Positions 12,401 to 23,537 of a stretch of 64,000 bases of DNA are shown piece after piece. How positions within the stretch are numbered: the first letter of the stretch is position 1; every line of letters starts with the position of its first letter. This DNA is from Paraphysomonas bandaiensis (lineage: Eukaryota; Chrysophyceae): assembly GCA_965644295.1 (NCBI GenBank), contig CBFFRP010000123.1, forward strand, positions 434,001 to 498,000. Reading direction: 5' to 3'. Under the pieces are notes generated by a model. The model was not told the DNA's origin. It saw nothing but the letters and a program-made list of their open reading frames with translations, and ran no database searches. The position numbers and the translations under genes were made by a program.

Positions 12401-15400
12401 GCCGTGCCTGTGTCACTGAGTCTACCGATGACGATTTTTCTTCCACTACATTTGCTGTTTTATGTAGTCGGATACAAATTCCTCTTGCCATGGCAATGGA
12501 CTTTGAAATTAGTATGCTTTCAACAGAGGAACATGCTCAAAGACAAAATGATACCCAAGTACATTCTAAGCAAATGGTGTATGAGCCAATAACTAACGAG
12601 GACAATGTTGTTGTTGGATACATTTGCGGTGTCGCTTCCAGTACTGATAATGTGGACAAGAGTTCTACTCATCCGGTGGAGCTATACGGTGAGAGCGATG
12701 ATGACGTACATTCGAAAAACTCTGAGAAGCCGGAAACCTACTTCGATTCGACAACGGTGTCTTCGATTCTTCGAATTCTTGCCACAAGCCTATCGGGGTA
12801 TTACATATCGCTTCACAGAGAACTGAGTGCGAAGTTTAATTTCACAACTGCTGTTGCTAGCATGCATAAAATGCAACATGAACTTGAAGACCAGAGTCGT
12901 TTGAGGGAAGAGTGTTCATACAGGGAGGTGTTGTCGAGTGAAACCAGCTCATTTAATAACAAGGTAGCTGATATTATGCGAGAATGTGCGATGTGTGATA
13001 CACAATATTCTTGGAATATTTCGGAACCGAATTACGTATCTCGTGATATATCTTCTAAGTTACAACCAATGCCTGAGTGCGTCGGCCATACAGTGGCAAC
13101 TTTGTTGATGAAACTTTGTAAAACTCTTCCGACTGTATTTAGAGATGAACCTTCATTTATATTTGGCGTACTGTGCAATAGTGTATCATTGATGGATTCG
13201 TCCGAAGAGCGTAAAGAATTTGACCGTGAGGGAAATAATGATCTAATGTGGTATGATTCCGAAGGTGTTAGTGCTGATTTAGAATTACGTTTTCCTGATC
13301 ATATTGGAGTGAGTGAAAGTACTGTTCAGATTGCAGCGAACCTTGCTCGAGCATCTATTTCGAAAGGAACGAAATCATGTGTTGATATTGAAGTGGAAAT
13401 TAAGCATTCAGTAGATACACTACCTGTTGAGACAACAGTAAGAGTTTTGTCCATACCACTAATTGTTCGATCGAATTTATCGAACTCTCGAGATTCTTTT
13501 TTGAGAGTGCCCCACGGTAGTAGTTTTTCAGTTGGGGTATTACAAGTATTCCTACATGCCAATTCTGATAAATCGGAAGTTGAGGCGCTGTGCAGTGATA
13601 TTTCATTGGCTGTGGCTGGTTGTATATACAACGACCGCATGCGCCGGGAAATATTGAGACGTGTGGATGAAGCCGCAGCGACCAATACGATGTTGGCATC
13701 AACTCTTGAAGATAGTTCGAAGGAGAATGAGCTGCTTCGGTATAAGAGTACCCTGTGGAACTCAGTATCACTCTATTTATGTGAGGTAGTCAGGTCTTGT
13801 AGCAATGGTGAAGAACTTGAGAATGCTATGCTTGAAGTTCAAAATATGTTATCCAAAGCAGGGATAACGCTATCTACTAAGAAAGAAAATATCCAACCTG
13901 ACAATTCTGTGTCGGGTCGCAAGACTGTGCATTCTCAGCGGTTGGTGTATTTAGGAAGCCATGGCAGTGAAAAGTCTGAAATTGAACTTGAGTGCACGTT
14001 TTCAGAATTAGGACCACTTTCTGGAGATTTCGATAATATTTGTGGGTTACTAAGTTATTATTTTACAAACCTTAGTTCAATTATTAATTCAAGAGATATA
14101 ATTTCAGAGGATGGAACTAAGAAAGTTAAAGATTTGTCGACGAAATTGCATGCGTTGGAAGAAGAATATTCCGACTCACGTAGTCAGTGTCAGGTTCTAT
14201 CAGAGAAATTGGCAGCGACGACAGCCGTGGTCTCGGCCCAATCTGATCGCATCGTTGCGATGAAGGGTAAACTACCACGAGCGATTGAAGCCGTCCTGAA
14301 ACCCTTGCAAGATAATATTTCTATGTTATTGGCCTCAGATATGATTCCACCTGATGAACATTCTCTGGATTCTATGTTGTTTACAGTGGACGAAACAGAG
14401 AAATTATTCAACCGCTTCGCGAAGTCAGTGTCTGCCGCCGTAAGCAAAGTACTCGGGGGTTCTACACGGCCATATCATGTGGCCGTGTTGGTGCGAAGCC
14501 ACAAATCTAAGGAGTCGAAAGAGGATACTGGACATGCGAATCGTATTGTTGTTTTTGATGGATTGAATTCATCCGGTACTACTCATCTTACTTCGGAAGA
14601 AGAAGAGAATGGAATGGGTAGATCCAGTGTGCATGAATGCTTTTCCACCAAAATTGCCAAAGTAGTAACCGTCAGCGGAAGTGTGTACAGTCTAATGTCA
14701 TCTGATTTGATTGGGCTGAACAACGACCAATTAAATTCGATGAATATAGTGAGCAAGCATGGAGAGCGCCGAAAGAGATATTTTTCCACTGTAATGTCTG
14801 TACCCCTCGTGACTAATATTGCAAACTTGGAGTCAATCGTGCGTATTATATTTTGCGAAGAGGATAAGAATCGGGGTGAGGGTATATCAAGTGCACAATA
14901 TGCTGTTAATTCCCAAGTCCTTATTGTAAAGTATGTAACGGAGTTAATTTGTTCTATGGGCAAATGGGTGTCAAAATATTTATATATACGACACCAAATG
15001 CAGAAGTTTGAAAAAGATAATGTAGTGTTGGGTGAAGAATTCGAGAAGAAAAGCTCACTTGTACAGTCACAGCTTTCGAAATGTCGACGAATGTATAAGT
15101 ATGTATGTCGCGAAGCTATCAATCTGATTGACCCGCCAACCGTTTCTTCTGTACAGCTTGATGGTACAAGCAGAACGGCGACTCATGCAGCTATATTACG
15201 TCCACTCCTTGCGCTGCAAGACAGCTGTTTAAAAACTCTTACTATTGTAAGAAATGTGACTCGCAGTGATGGTCAAGCGATATTGCTTCAGCACTCCGAC
15301 AGGGCATCTAATAGTTATGAACTGATATTTACAGGAAGTGCTTTATCATGGCCGGGAATAGAAGAGGGATCGTTTGGTGTGTTGAGCGCTTCTTCATCTA

Positions 15401-15759
15401 GGAGTTCTCTTGCGGAGACAGTAATTTCATCTCAAAAATCTTGTATTACTAATGATGCTAGCCATGAGCATAATTACATGGCCAGTGTTGATGGCCAGTG
15501 TTCCAAAGGTACACCAATGCTTATTGTGCCTCTTAGAGGGCCACGAAATGCTGTTATTGGAGTTGTAATTGCTGCTCGAAATTCGAACAGACAGTTTTCT
15601 ACCGATGATTCAGTTGCCGTTGAAATGGTAGCATCTTTCTGTGCAATATCTGTACATTGGAGCAATGGCCTGAAATATATACACGAAAAACTGTCGAAAA
15701 GTGTAAAGAAAATGGAAGAGCTCGAAAATTCTGTCAAACAAATGAAGAAAAGTGATTGA
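3412..15759 (+). CDS. Giant (about 4,086 aa) repeated GAF-like and coiled-coil protein
   Basis: Three exons: 3412-3836, 3889-9351 and 9387-15759, joined by introns of 52 and 35 bp. An alternative donor at 9343 is also in frame and gives 4,083 aa. The first 280 residues are low-complexity, with Pro/Ser/Arg patches. From about residue 289 to 4065 I count roughly 17 degenerate units of 150-220 residues. Each has a beta-rich stretch, a motif like (I/V)VPL with a following hydrophobic strand, an Asp/Ser-rich loop, then a long helix, as in GAF domains. The clearest are the last unit (near residue 3898-4065, TPMLIVPLRGP then IGVVIAARN) and one around 8900-9190 nt (MWIPLKLQSGEVIAVLCLER). Coiled coils separate several units (for example nt 7740-8000 and 10500-10740). 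No kinase, cyclase or phosphodiesterase domain is visible, so a scaffold or structural role is possible. The GAF call is from pattern only; no family hit was available. Confidence 0.7.
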
Positions 15760-16875
15760 AATTGCTGAGTATAACTTATTTTCAGTATGTATATGTAAAA
15801 TTTGCTTTCTAATTAAATATTGACTTTTCTTAGCTTCCTTTATATGACTTCTCATCTAAAGTTACCGAGACATCCGCTTTGCTATTCAAACGTTGTTGAA
15901 GCTTACCATAGCAGCGCTATATATAGACAACTGTAAAAGCTAAGGGGTACAAGTATTGACTAAGTGGATTGTAAATAATGATTAAAGTTTATAGATGTAA
16001 ATTGTACTAATTGTGTGGATATGCATGCATGTGATATCCATTAATTCAAAGTGCGCCATGCACATGTAGTAAGGAAACTACGGAAGCGAAGTTTTATACT
16101 TCAACTCTCCCCTAAAACTAAGCGTAAGCTTTTAATGATATAGAAATACGTATATATAGACAATACACAACAGCATCACAATGCACAAAGCATTTCAACC
16201 AAAGATAATTGACCTGAAATATCTAAATTCTTTCTTGCGAAGGGGTTTGGTCATAACATTCGCAACATATTGTTGGCTGAGAATCTATGTTATTCTAAAC
16301 AAGTTGTCGGATGAAATGATGACGAATTTCAATATGTTTAAACCGCTTGTGAAATACTGGGTTGACTGATAAATCGATAGTAGATGTGTTGTCTACGTTG
16401 ATATTCAGAGTATCTGGTTGAATCTGTTCAGCACGTGGACGCGGAATGGTCAACTCTGCATATACTGTGTTATGTGAAATGCTTTTCTTGGATGTATCTC
16501 CCATTGAATATAGAATAATACTCGGAATCCATTGTTAAATGGGCTAGAGGTTGTTGAAATTTAGAGAACCATGCAACGCATGGACCAGATAGGATAAATG
16601 CAGCGCCGGACTGGGACCGTCGAGGATCTACATCATAATTTGCCAATTAGCACCAGGAAAAGCTTGAAGGGTGGGTCGAGAGTTTGATAGGCGCCTATAG
16701 GTCAGCTGGAATTCCGCTGAGCCTTTCGAATACATTAGTATCTGTACCACAGCATTCCAGTGTTCTCTGCCGGGATCAGACAGAAAACATGCACAGCATC
16801 AAATAGCAAATGCGATAGCAGAAGGAATGCACTACCATAACATACACGGTGTGGTAGGGAATACTTTCTATGAAG
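15760..16875. other. Intergenic, no gene seen
   Basis: AT-rich DNA after the giant gene. Short ORFs such as 16181-16369 have no recognisable composition or motif. The right edge runs into the first copy of repeat family A. Confidence 0.5.
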
Positions 16876-17286
16876 ATTTTCGTGGTGTTCTGGGGAATAA
16901 GTATCGGAGATATTTCTCTGGGAAACTAACGTGAGCCGCATAATATATAGTCAGCCGATACTGTTCTGCCCTCTCATAGCCGAATGCTTGTGTGGTACAA
17001 GCGACACTAATAAGTGTCACTTGTGCAAACGTCTTTGGGCATTGACGAATAAACAGGCATCCGGGTATAGGGCCACCTCAAGGGCATCCGGAGTATTTGG
17101 ATGACTGCTGAAGTCAAGCATCCGGGCTGTTCACCTTAAGGACTCAAAAATCCTGAAGTCATCAGATGCCTGGTATATATATCAACATTCTGCTTGCTCA
17201 CTGCGTTTGCTTTGAGTGATAGAGCAAAAGTGGTTGCACCTTGTGGTGCATGCAGTGACGCTCAAGCAGCTTTCGTAGCGTTAAGC
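16876..17286 (+). repeat. Dispersed repeat family A, copy 1
   Basis: About 410 bp starting at TTTTCGTGGTGTTCTGGGG and ending near TTTCGTAGCGTTAA. It shares long blocks with 18060-18426, 18768-18880, 59211-59609 (reverse) and the right part of the element at 62382-63585 (reverse). About 25 bp of the left terminus present in copy 2 is missing here. Shared internal marks are a GACAC-TAATAA-GTGTC palindrome and repeated GGGCATCCGG blocks. Confidence 0.85.
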
Positions 17287-17329
17287 AGCAGGATATCAGA
17301 GTTAAGCATTTCTACGATATATATCTTAA

Positions 17330-17560
17330 ACGCCTTTTCTAATAAAATAGTATATTTAACCACGGACAATAATAAAAATACTATTTTGTCCGACGCTCAT
17401 AATTTTGAAACGAGGGCCAAAAGCTCGAGTTGTAAAAAAACAAGGGACGATACTTCTTATCCCTAGGTTAAATAAAATAGCTTGTTGTCCTCATTATATT
17501 GAAAACTTAATATTAGATTGTATAATAGCAATTAATAGCTAGTTTTCTGTGAAGGAAGAA
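17330..17560 (+). repeat. Dispersed repeat family B, copy 1
   Basis: Diverged match to 28890-29230. Shared blocks in the same order are ATATTTAAC(C/T)ACGG, TATTTTGTC, AATTTTGAA or AATTTGAAT followed by CGAGGG, an ACAAGG...CGATACT block, TTATCCCTAGGTT, ATATTGAAAAC(T/C)TAATAT and CCCTGATTAACA. No coding potential is visible. Confidence 0.6.
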
Positions 17561-18059
17561 ATAGGAATCCCTGATTAACACCAAGAAAACAAATGTTTCA
17601 AATCAATCATGGTATGTATTTCGAATCTTAGGGAATAGCAATTACACACTAGATCAACTCAAAACAATAAACTCCAAATTTCTATATATAACAGCTACAA
17701 CAAATGACTCCTGCCACAGAATGATACAAAGGGGATAGCAACTGTGAGGTGTTGAAATTCGAACATAATTATGATGATGAATTTAAACAGTTGTAGTCAC
17801 ACGAGAGGCTTCTTACTTCCTTAATTTTAGTATTAAAATCACATTTATATATAACACGCTTAACCTCTGCTAATCTGATTGAATGATGTGTCTATGATAT
17901 GAGAAACACAATATCCTGATAAGCACAATGTGACCAATCCCTGAAACGACAGAGGATACCACTGCCCTTATAGCCACCTCTACAGAATCAGATATGGCAG
18001 TTAAAACTCTCCTGTCATATGCTTGAAGTTGATTCGAAGTTCAAGTTATGAAGATAATA
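17561..18059. other. Intergenic between repeat copies
   Basis: AT-rich, no ORF or RNA gene recognised. The left part is probably a decayed continuation of repeat family B, since it shares a short AATGATGAAT-type block with the 29.4-kb region. Confidence 0.35.
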
Positions 18060-18426
18060 CCCTCAACAAAGTCGGACTCGCACCTTTTCGTGGTGTTCTG
18101 GGGGATAAGTACCGGAGAGATTCTCTCTGGGAAACTAACGTGAGCCGCATAATATAGTCAGCAGATACTGTTCTGCCCACTCATAGCCGAATGCTTGTGT
18201 GGTACAAGGGACACCAATAAGTGTCACTTGTGTCGACGTCTTTGGGCCCTGACGAATAAGCAGGCATCAGGGAATGGGCCCACCTCAAGGGCATCCGGGA
18301 CAGGACACCGGGGTATAGGGCTGCCTGCTGAAGTCAAGCATCCGGGATGTTCACCTGAAGAACTCAGAGCGGAAGTGGTCGCACCTTGGTGCTTGCGGCG
18401 ACGCACAAGCAGCTTCCGTAGCGTTA
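18060..18426 (+). repeat. Dispersed repeat family A, copy 2
   Basis: Begins CCCTCAACAAAGTCGGACTC, the same terminus seen in reverse at 63585. It ends CTTCCGTAGCGTTAA. Compared with copy 1 it has an internal deletion: the block holding GCGTTTGCTTTGAGTG is absent, and AGAACTCAGAGC joins directly to GGAAGTGGTCGCACC. ORFs read through it are not conserved between copies. Confidence 0.85.
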
Positions 18427-18767
18427 AATAGTAGGATAAAGAAAGTGTTCTACTAGTTTGTTTAGCATTCATCTAGCTACTAAGTTGGTGCAGGTTCTTA
18501 ACGCCTATTGCTAATAATAAGACTTTCAATATAGAGGTGGCTTGCACTGACATATTTATGACTTTTTACAGCAGACGAAGGATGGAAGACGACTTGGAGT
18601 GTTTAATGATCTGCTTTCGAAAGTTGGCTCGTCACTGCGGTTTCTCTAGTATAGTGTACTCTAAATAATTTCACATACATATGACAGTGGACGTCCTCCG
18701 GAGTAACCACACATATTGACACTGAAGGACTACACACTTGTGGGGAGCTATCACACTTACTTTTAAA

Positions 18768-18880
18768 GACGCACAATCCTGACGACAGCAGATGTCTGGT
18801 ATATCAACATTCTGCTTGCTCACTGCGTTTGCTTTGAGTGGTAGAGCAAAAGTGGTTGCACCTTGTGGTGCATGCGTTGA
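18768..18880 (+). repeat. Dispersed repeat family A, copy 3 (fragment)
   Basis: About 110 bp matching the internal block missing from copy 2: CAGCAGATGTCTGGTATATC through GTTGCACCTTGTGGTGCATG. Its proximity to copy 2 suggests that one interrupted or rearranged element may account for both. The stretch 18427-18767 between them shows no gene. Confidence 0.75.
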
Positions 18881-19415
18881 TCAGAACATAGTGGTATTGA
18901 CGCTAAATTGTTGTCAGAAGTGTTTTGCAAGAACGAGTAGCATTCATTTTTCATTTCTTCTTTTTGTGTAATATGGATTATCAATACTGTCGGATGTTCA
19001 GCCATGTAAACCACCCGCACTTTATATGATAACAAAACAGACGTAGTATTTAATGCATCATAATTAGTTAAACTCGGAAAAGTAACTTCTATTTTGCACC
19101 GCATGAGTATAGCACCGCATTATAATATATTATCATCAATCATAAAAGCTGGTCGTAAAATTAGCTTACATCTTCTGCCTTTTGCGACCAGGAGATTCAC
19201 TATCACCAAATTCTACATCATTGGAGTTTATATCGGAACTTCGCTTTTTGTTTCTAGAATCACCGTGGTTTTCACCGTCAGCGCGTGAAGATGGTAGTTT
19301 TCTGTCACAAAAATCGACGCCAATTTCAACATCCATACATGTGGATTTATACCTACATAGACAAATGAAACAATACATTGACTGGAAGGATTACATACTC
19401 ATCGGGGGTGCACCG
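18881..19415. other. 3' flank of the E1 gene
   Basis: Non-coding or 3' untranslated DNA downstream of the E1 stop. A minus-strand open frame at 19166-19378 ends in a Lys/Arg-rich tail (SPGRKRQKM). It sits behind an AG that could act as an acceptor, but no junction links it to the E1 frame. I leave it unassigned. Confidence 0.4.
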
Positions 19416-22400
19416 TCAGATGTCCAGTATAATAGGAGGCGTAACAGCCTCCACTCCTGGTTCATTTGCGATTTCCAACTGTAATTCAAGTGGAACACAT
19501 CCTTTCGTGCCAAGTGGACCAACACGCGCCTCAAGCAGGTCGCGCATACTAGAATGCATTTTCTTCTTATATTCCTCTCCTTGCATGGCCTTCAACAATT
19601 TCCATCGTCGAGTATAAGTCTGGTTGTTTTTTATATCCTGTGAGCGCATGATAGCCACAGTGGCTTTCTGATCAGTAAGGGTCAATGGGGCAACCTGCAG
19701 CAGAAGCTCTTCGTCTATTGTAGTGTCCACGGGAGGCTCACCGTAAATTTCAACCCCGGTTGTCTTTCCGTTTTCATCTTTCATTGTTACAAGCCAGGAT
19801 ATAATCTTCAAATTATGCTCGTCCCGTAGAAAGCTGATAGCTTGCTCTAAAGACAATGAGGAAGAGATGTGGAGACGGTCCCACTTAGTGTGAGGGTCAG
19901 GGTAAGCTTTCCATCTGTGAACTGGCACCTTATCCCAATCGATGTTTCCTGAGTCGTCAAACATTTCGGGGTTGCGAATGGGATCAGGAGTGTTCCTCTT
20001 CTCCCCGCTTCCTTTGATAACCGTAGCAGGTGTTGGTTCGGACATTTGAAAGGTGTTTACAGCAAAATTACAGGTGCTATCACGATGTTCAGCTACACTC
20101 TTGTCCTGTATCAGCTTCAGCAACTCCACTCCGACAAGAGCAGTCGCACAAGCCGTCGAGGTCGCAATGGCAGCAATAATTTTTCCAGCAATCATTTTTG
20201 TCTTATGGCGAGAGGCTCGAGGGATGCCGTAATTAGAGGCTCTCAAGTTCGAAGCTGCAGTGACGAAGTCGATGTGAAAATTAAGATCTAGATCCTTTTC
20301 AAAATCCGCAGGTTGTGCAACAAGGCCATCAGTACTTACAGATGCCAATTCATCAAGTGCAGAGAGAAGCTTCTCTGTCATTTCTTGCACAGATTCTTCA
20401 GCAGTTGAAGGAGATTCATCGTCCTGCTTTTCCTCCACCTCTATCTTCTTCGAGGAAGGTTTCCAAATAATCTCCTCAGTTGGAAGTGCCGCCTCCAACG
20501 CCGCTACGTCTCTCCAAGTTGAGTTCTCTGGGACGAACGTATCATAGTCCTGACCATTGGCATCAATACCATTGACTGGTAAAGGGTGAAGTCCAAATGC
20601 TACTGCCACTAGATTTGCCACGGATATCAAGAAAGATACAACGAATTCGTCTGACAAATCAAGTTCCATGACAGTTGGGTATCTCTTCGGGGGAGCCCAG
20701 AATGGCTTACCTTTGGTAACAAGATCTTTCGGAAACTGGTGTTGTAGGTCCTTCATTGAATGATTATACTTCGCGACGAATATTTCCTTCGCAATTTTAA
20801 CACATGCAGCGTAGCCTCCATCCTTCACGGCCCTCGCAGCACGCACAGAAGGAAGCAGTCCCATACCTTCTGCATCGCAGATCTTATCTAGCGCACGATG
20901 CAGCTGGTTGCTATCCATCATATATGACTCAGCATCCTCACGAATGTCTGCAATGTATTTGGCTGGAGCTTTAAGATACTCTTGTAAATCTGCGATAGGA
21001 GTCACAAAAAGGTCCTCAAAGAATCCCCTCGCCCACTCAATACAGTGGACGATAGTACTTGGGAAGTTACGTAGTGTGCACATTGGAATAGCCTCTCCCT
21101 CCGGTGCCTCAGCCTCTCCCTCGTCATAACTCACAGTTGCTCCAGGAATTACAACCATGGTGTTGAATTTCGTCCCTTCAGTACCGCTCTCAAGTAAAGG
21201 CTTTTTGTAGAACACGCAACGCGAGTCCACATACTTCCTCGCCTTCACATTGTCCAAGGCGTTTACCACAAAATCAAGACCACCCTGTGCCGATAAGTGT
21301 AGACCAGGCATGGGCTCTCCGGAGCTGTTGGCGCGACCCGACCCAATCCAAAAGTCATCATTAAAAGTATTCTCTGTCTCTCCCATAGCGAGGAGCTCGA
21401 GAGCGTCCACATTAATAGATGGGTTCATTTGTTTAACGGAGTCAGCGGCAGTCAACGATTTCGCTTTCTTGACATGCTGCTTTCGAAACAAGAACTGGCG
21501 GTTTAAATTAGAGACTTCAATTCGATCACCATCAGTAACAGTAATGAGGCCATCGGGACCGCATGCAACACCCATCATAGCGAAGTTTTTGAGCAATTCA
21601 CAGCCCAGGGCACCACAACCAACCATGAATGTCTTTACACCCAGCAGTTTATTCAGCACATCCTCACCAAATACGGATATTATATGGTCATATCTCGAGC
21701 CGCGCGGAGCAGTGATGGCTGGAGGGAGAGGGGTGCGAGGTAAAACTTCAATAAAATCAAAGTGAATCCATTGGTTGACAGGAGTATATTTTCCACAGTG
21801 CTTTACAACCTCCTGAGCGCACACGCCACCTATAAAAACCGCAACAGGTTGCAGTTCCGCTCCAGCAGCAAGAGCCAATCTCCGCATAGCTCCCAAACAC
21901 TTGTAGACATTAACATTAGCTTCTAGAGCTTTCATTCGGTCGTCATCAAAAAGAAGCATCATCGCATCATCTGCGCTCCAATTGCACTCCGCAAGAGCAA
22001 GTAACGCACGTTCCTCTGGGGTACCCATTGATGTTAGCATCTCCAACGCACCCTCTTTTTCCGCATTACCCTTTATTTCTTCCACACTCGGGGGTGCACG
22101 CGGCTCGAGATTGAGATCAAGTGGACAACTGAGAGCAGCACGCTCCCCACAGAACCCCTGGACAGACCGCATGGTTGAGTTGTATTCCTTACAGTAAGCG
22201 ACCACTCGTTCTGCCTCCTCAATATTATTTGGGTACGGAAAACGCCCTTCCATGCTCTGGAATCGGTACAAACCCTGCTTCAGTACATGCAACATCGGGT
22301 ACCACCACCCCAAGCCCTCCTTGTCCCCATCACACGACAGGAGGGTATTTGCATCACTTGCAATAGGCTGCTGCAGAGATTCCGCCAGAGAAACGTGATG

Positions 22401-23537
22401 GTGAGTGACAGGCTGGTAGGTTTGCTGAAGGATACCTCCTCCCTGGTAAGTAGAATATGCGGTGGTATCTCCAATACGAAGCTTGTAGTGCTCCTTCACA
22501 TCAGTCATACGTTGGAGCTTATTTCCGTCCTCATCACGAACAAAATCTTCACTTGGAATGTCCACACATTCATGCGTAAATTTGGCTTCCCAATACAATC
22601 CATCGGGACGGTCAGTATCTTTCTTGTACTCACCTGTCTTCGGATCTCTCACATGAACATAATATTGGTTCGATTTCATTACTCCATCCCCACCCCGGGA
22701 TTTATCCACTAATAGAAAGTCTGGGACACGCTTCCAAACTTCGTGAGCTCTCCACGCACCAGAGGTGTTAAGAGAATGTCCGTGAGAACGAATACCCTGC
22801 TCTTCTTTGCAGTACATTCCCTCGACTTCAGAAAATGTCACAAATCCCTCGTGTTCTGTGTCAGCAATGTCTGCCTGCTTGGCGAGCTCGGATTCAGTGG
22901 GATCAAGTAGTGTCACGATACCCTCCTTATCATTAGAAATGTGGGTAATAACTCTTTGAACAGGAGGTTCCCCGGTCTGGTCAGCCACAGTGAACTCTGG
23001 GCCAAAATCCGAGAATATATACCCCAATGCACCTGCAGCTGCTACAGCAATGAAACGAATGGGTGCAGAGCGCACAACTCTTTTCCCACGAGAGTCTCGT
23101 GCTTCCACAACATTTGCGCGACAGAAGGTGTTCCAGCGTATCAACTCTTCACGATTAGTAGTAGTCATCACTAGCACATCCGCAGAAGAAACTAATTCCT
23201 CCGTTAGCCCACCGGTATGCACCATCACCTTGACTAATGAGTTAAGCTCCTGCAGTTTCGATGCACAAGATGCGGCTCTGCTGTTACCCACATCCTCCTC
23301 ACACAGGAAAAAGTTGCATCCAAGATCCTTCATCTCCGTCGCACCATCATCACAGAGAACAACTGATCCTGGACCAGCGAGAATAAGATTCTTAGCCACT
23401 TCCACTCCTACGCCTTGTAGACCGACTATAATAACCCGCATATTGATAAGCTTTCCCATCGTTTCGATACCATATGCACCAATTTGACGAGAATACAGAT
23501 CCATAAACGCCGCATTCTTGGTGAGATCTGAGTCCAT
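19416..23537 (-). CDS. UBA1: Ubiquitin-activating enzyme E1 with embedded UBA-like module
   Basis: Intronless, 1,373 aa. The start is the ATG at 23537, because LYSRQIGAYG, the usual E1 N-terminus, follows at once; an upstream in-frame extension to 23615 is judged unlikely. E1 adenylates ubiquitin with ATP and transfers it to its own cysteine. The inactive adenylation half (GLQGVGVEVAKNL), the active half (GCGALGCELLKNF, SNLNRQFLFR), the catalytic Cys820 in PMCTLRNFP, the FHIDFVTAASNLRA block and a C-terminal ubiquitin-fold-like domain are all present. The usual length is 1,020-1,060 aa. The excess lies in an insertion in the first-catalytic-cysteine-half region (residues about 260-390), a UBA-like helix bundle at about 495-535 (EMLTSMG, then NWSADDAMMLLF), and an acidic Ser/Glu-rich insert after 1,040. 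It is divergently paired with the Clu gene. Confidence 0.95.
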   Translation of the reverse strand: MDSDLTKNAAFMDLYSRQIGAYGIETMGKLINMRVIIVGLQGVGVEVAKNLILAGPGSVVLCDDGATEMKDLGCNFFLCEEDVGNSRAASCASKLQELNSLVKVMVHTGGLTEELVSSADVLVMTTTNREELIRWNTFCRANVVEARDSRGKRVVRSAPIRFIAVAAAGALGYIFSDFGPEFTVADQTGEPPVQRVITHISNDKEGIVTLLDPTESELAKQADIADTEHEGFVTFSEVEGMYCKEEQGIRSHGHSLNTSGAWRAHEVWKRVPDFLLVDKSRGGDGVMKSNQYYVHVRDPKTGEYKKDTDRPDGLYWEAKFTHECVDIPSEDFVRDEDGNKLQRMTDVKEHYKLRIGDTTAYSTYQGGGILQQTYQPVTHHHVSLAESLQQPIASDANTLLSCDGDKEGLGWWYPMLHVLKQGLYRFQSMEGRFPYPNNIEEAERVVAYCKEYNSTMRSVQGFCGERAALSCPLDLNLEPRAPPSVEEIKGNAEKEGALEMLTSMGTPEERALLALAECNWSADDAMMLLFDDDRMKALEANVNVYKCLGAMRRLALAAGAELQPVAVFIGGVCAQEVVKHCGKYTPVNQWIHFDFIEVLPRTPLPPAITAPRGSRYDHIISVFGEDVLNKLLGVKTFMVGCGALGCELLKNFAMMGVACGPDGLITVTDGDRIEVSNLNRQFLFRKQHVKKAKSLTAADSVKQMNPSINVDALELLAMGETENTFNDDFWIGSGRANSSGEPMPGLHLSAQGGLDFVVNALDNVKARKYVDSRCVFYKKPLLESGTEGTKFNTMVVIPGATVSYDEGEAEAPEGEAIPMCTLRNFPSTIVHCIEWARGFFEDLFVTPIADLQEYLKAPAKYIADIREDAESYMMDSNQLHRALDKICDAEGMGLLPSVRAARAVKDGGYAACVKIAKEIFVAKYNHSMKDLQHQFPKDLVTKGKPFWAPPKRYPTVMELDLSDEFVVSFLISVANLVAVAFGLHPLPVNGIDANGQDYDTFVPENSTWRDVAALEAALPTEEIIWKPSSKKIEVEEKQDDESPSTAEESVQEMTEKLLSALDELASVSTDGLVAQPADFEKDLDLNFHIDFVTAASNLRASNYGIPRASRHKTKMIAGKIIAAIATSTACATALVGVELLKLIQDKSVAEHRDSTCNFAVNTFQMSEPTPATVIKGSGEKRNTPDPIRNPEMFDDSGNIDWDKVPVHRWKAYPDPHTKWDRLHISSSLSLEQAISFLRDEHNLKIISWLVTMKDENGKTTGVEIYGEPPVDTTIDEELLLQVAPLTLTDQKATVAIMRSQDIKNNQTYTRRWKLLKAMQGEEYKKKMHSSMRDLLEARVGPLGTKGCVPLELQLEIANEPGVEAVTPPIILDI

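Noticed and set aside
16181-16504. Small ORFs of 62-69 aa after the giant gene
   Set aside because: Short, AT-rich, without motifs, and overlapping each other on opposite strands.
18195-18472. Overlapping 78-82 aa ORFs on both strands
   Set aside because: They lie inside repeat family A and are not conserved between its copies. A similar frame in the 63.2-63.5 kb copy simply reflects the shared repeat.
19166-19378. Minus-strand ORF with Lys/Arg-rich end downstream of E1
   Set aside because: No splice junction connects it to the E1 frame, which ends at a proper C-terminus. It has no own start context and no motif, so 3' flank is more likely.
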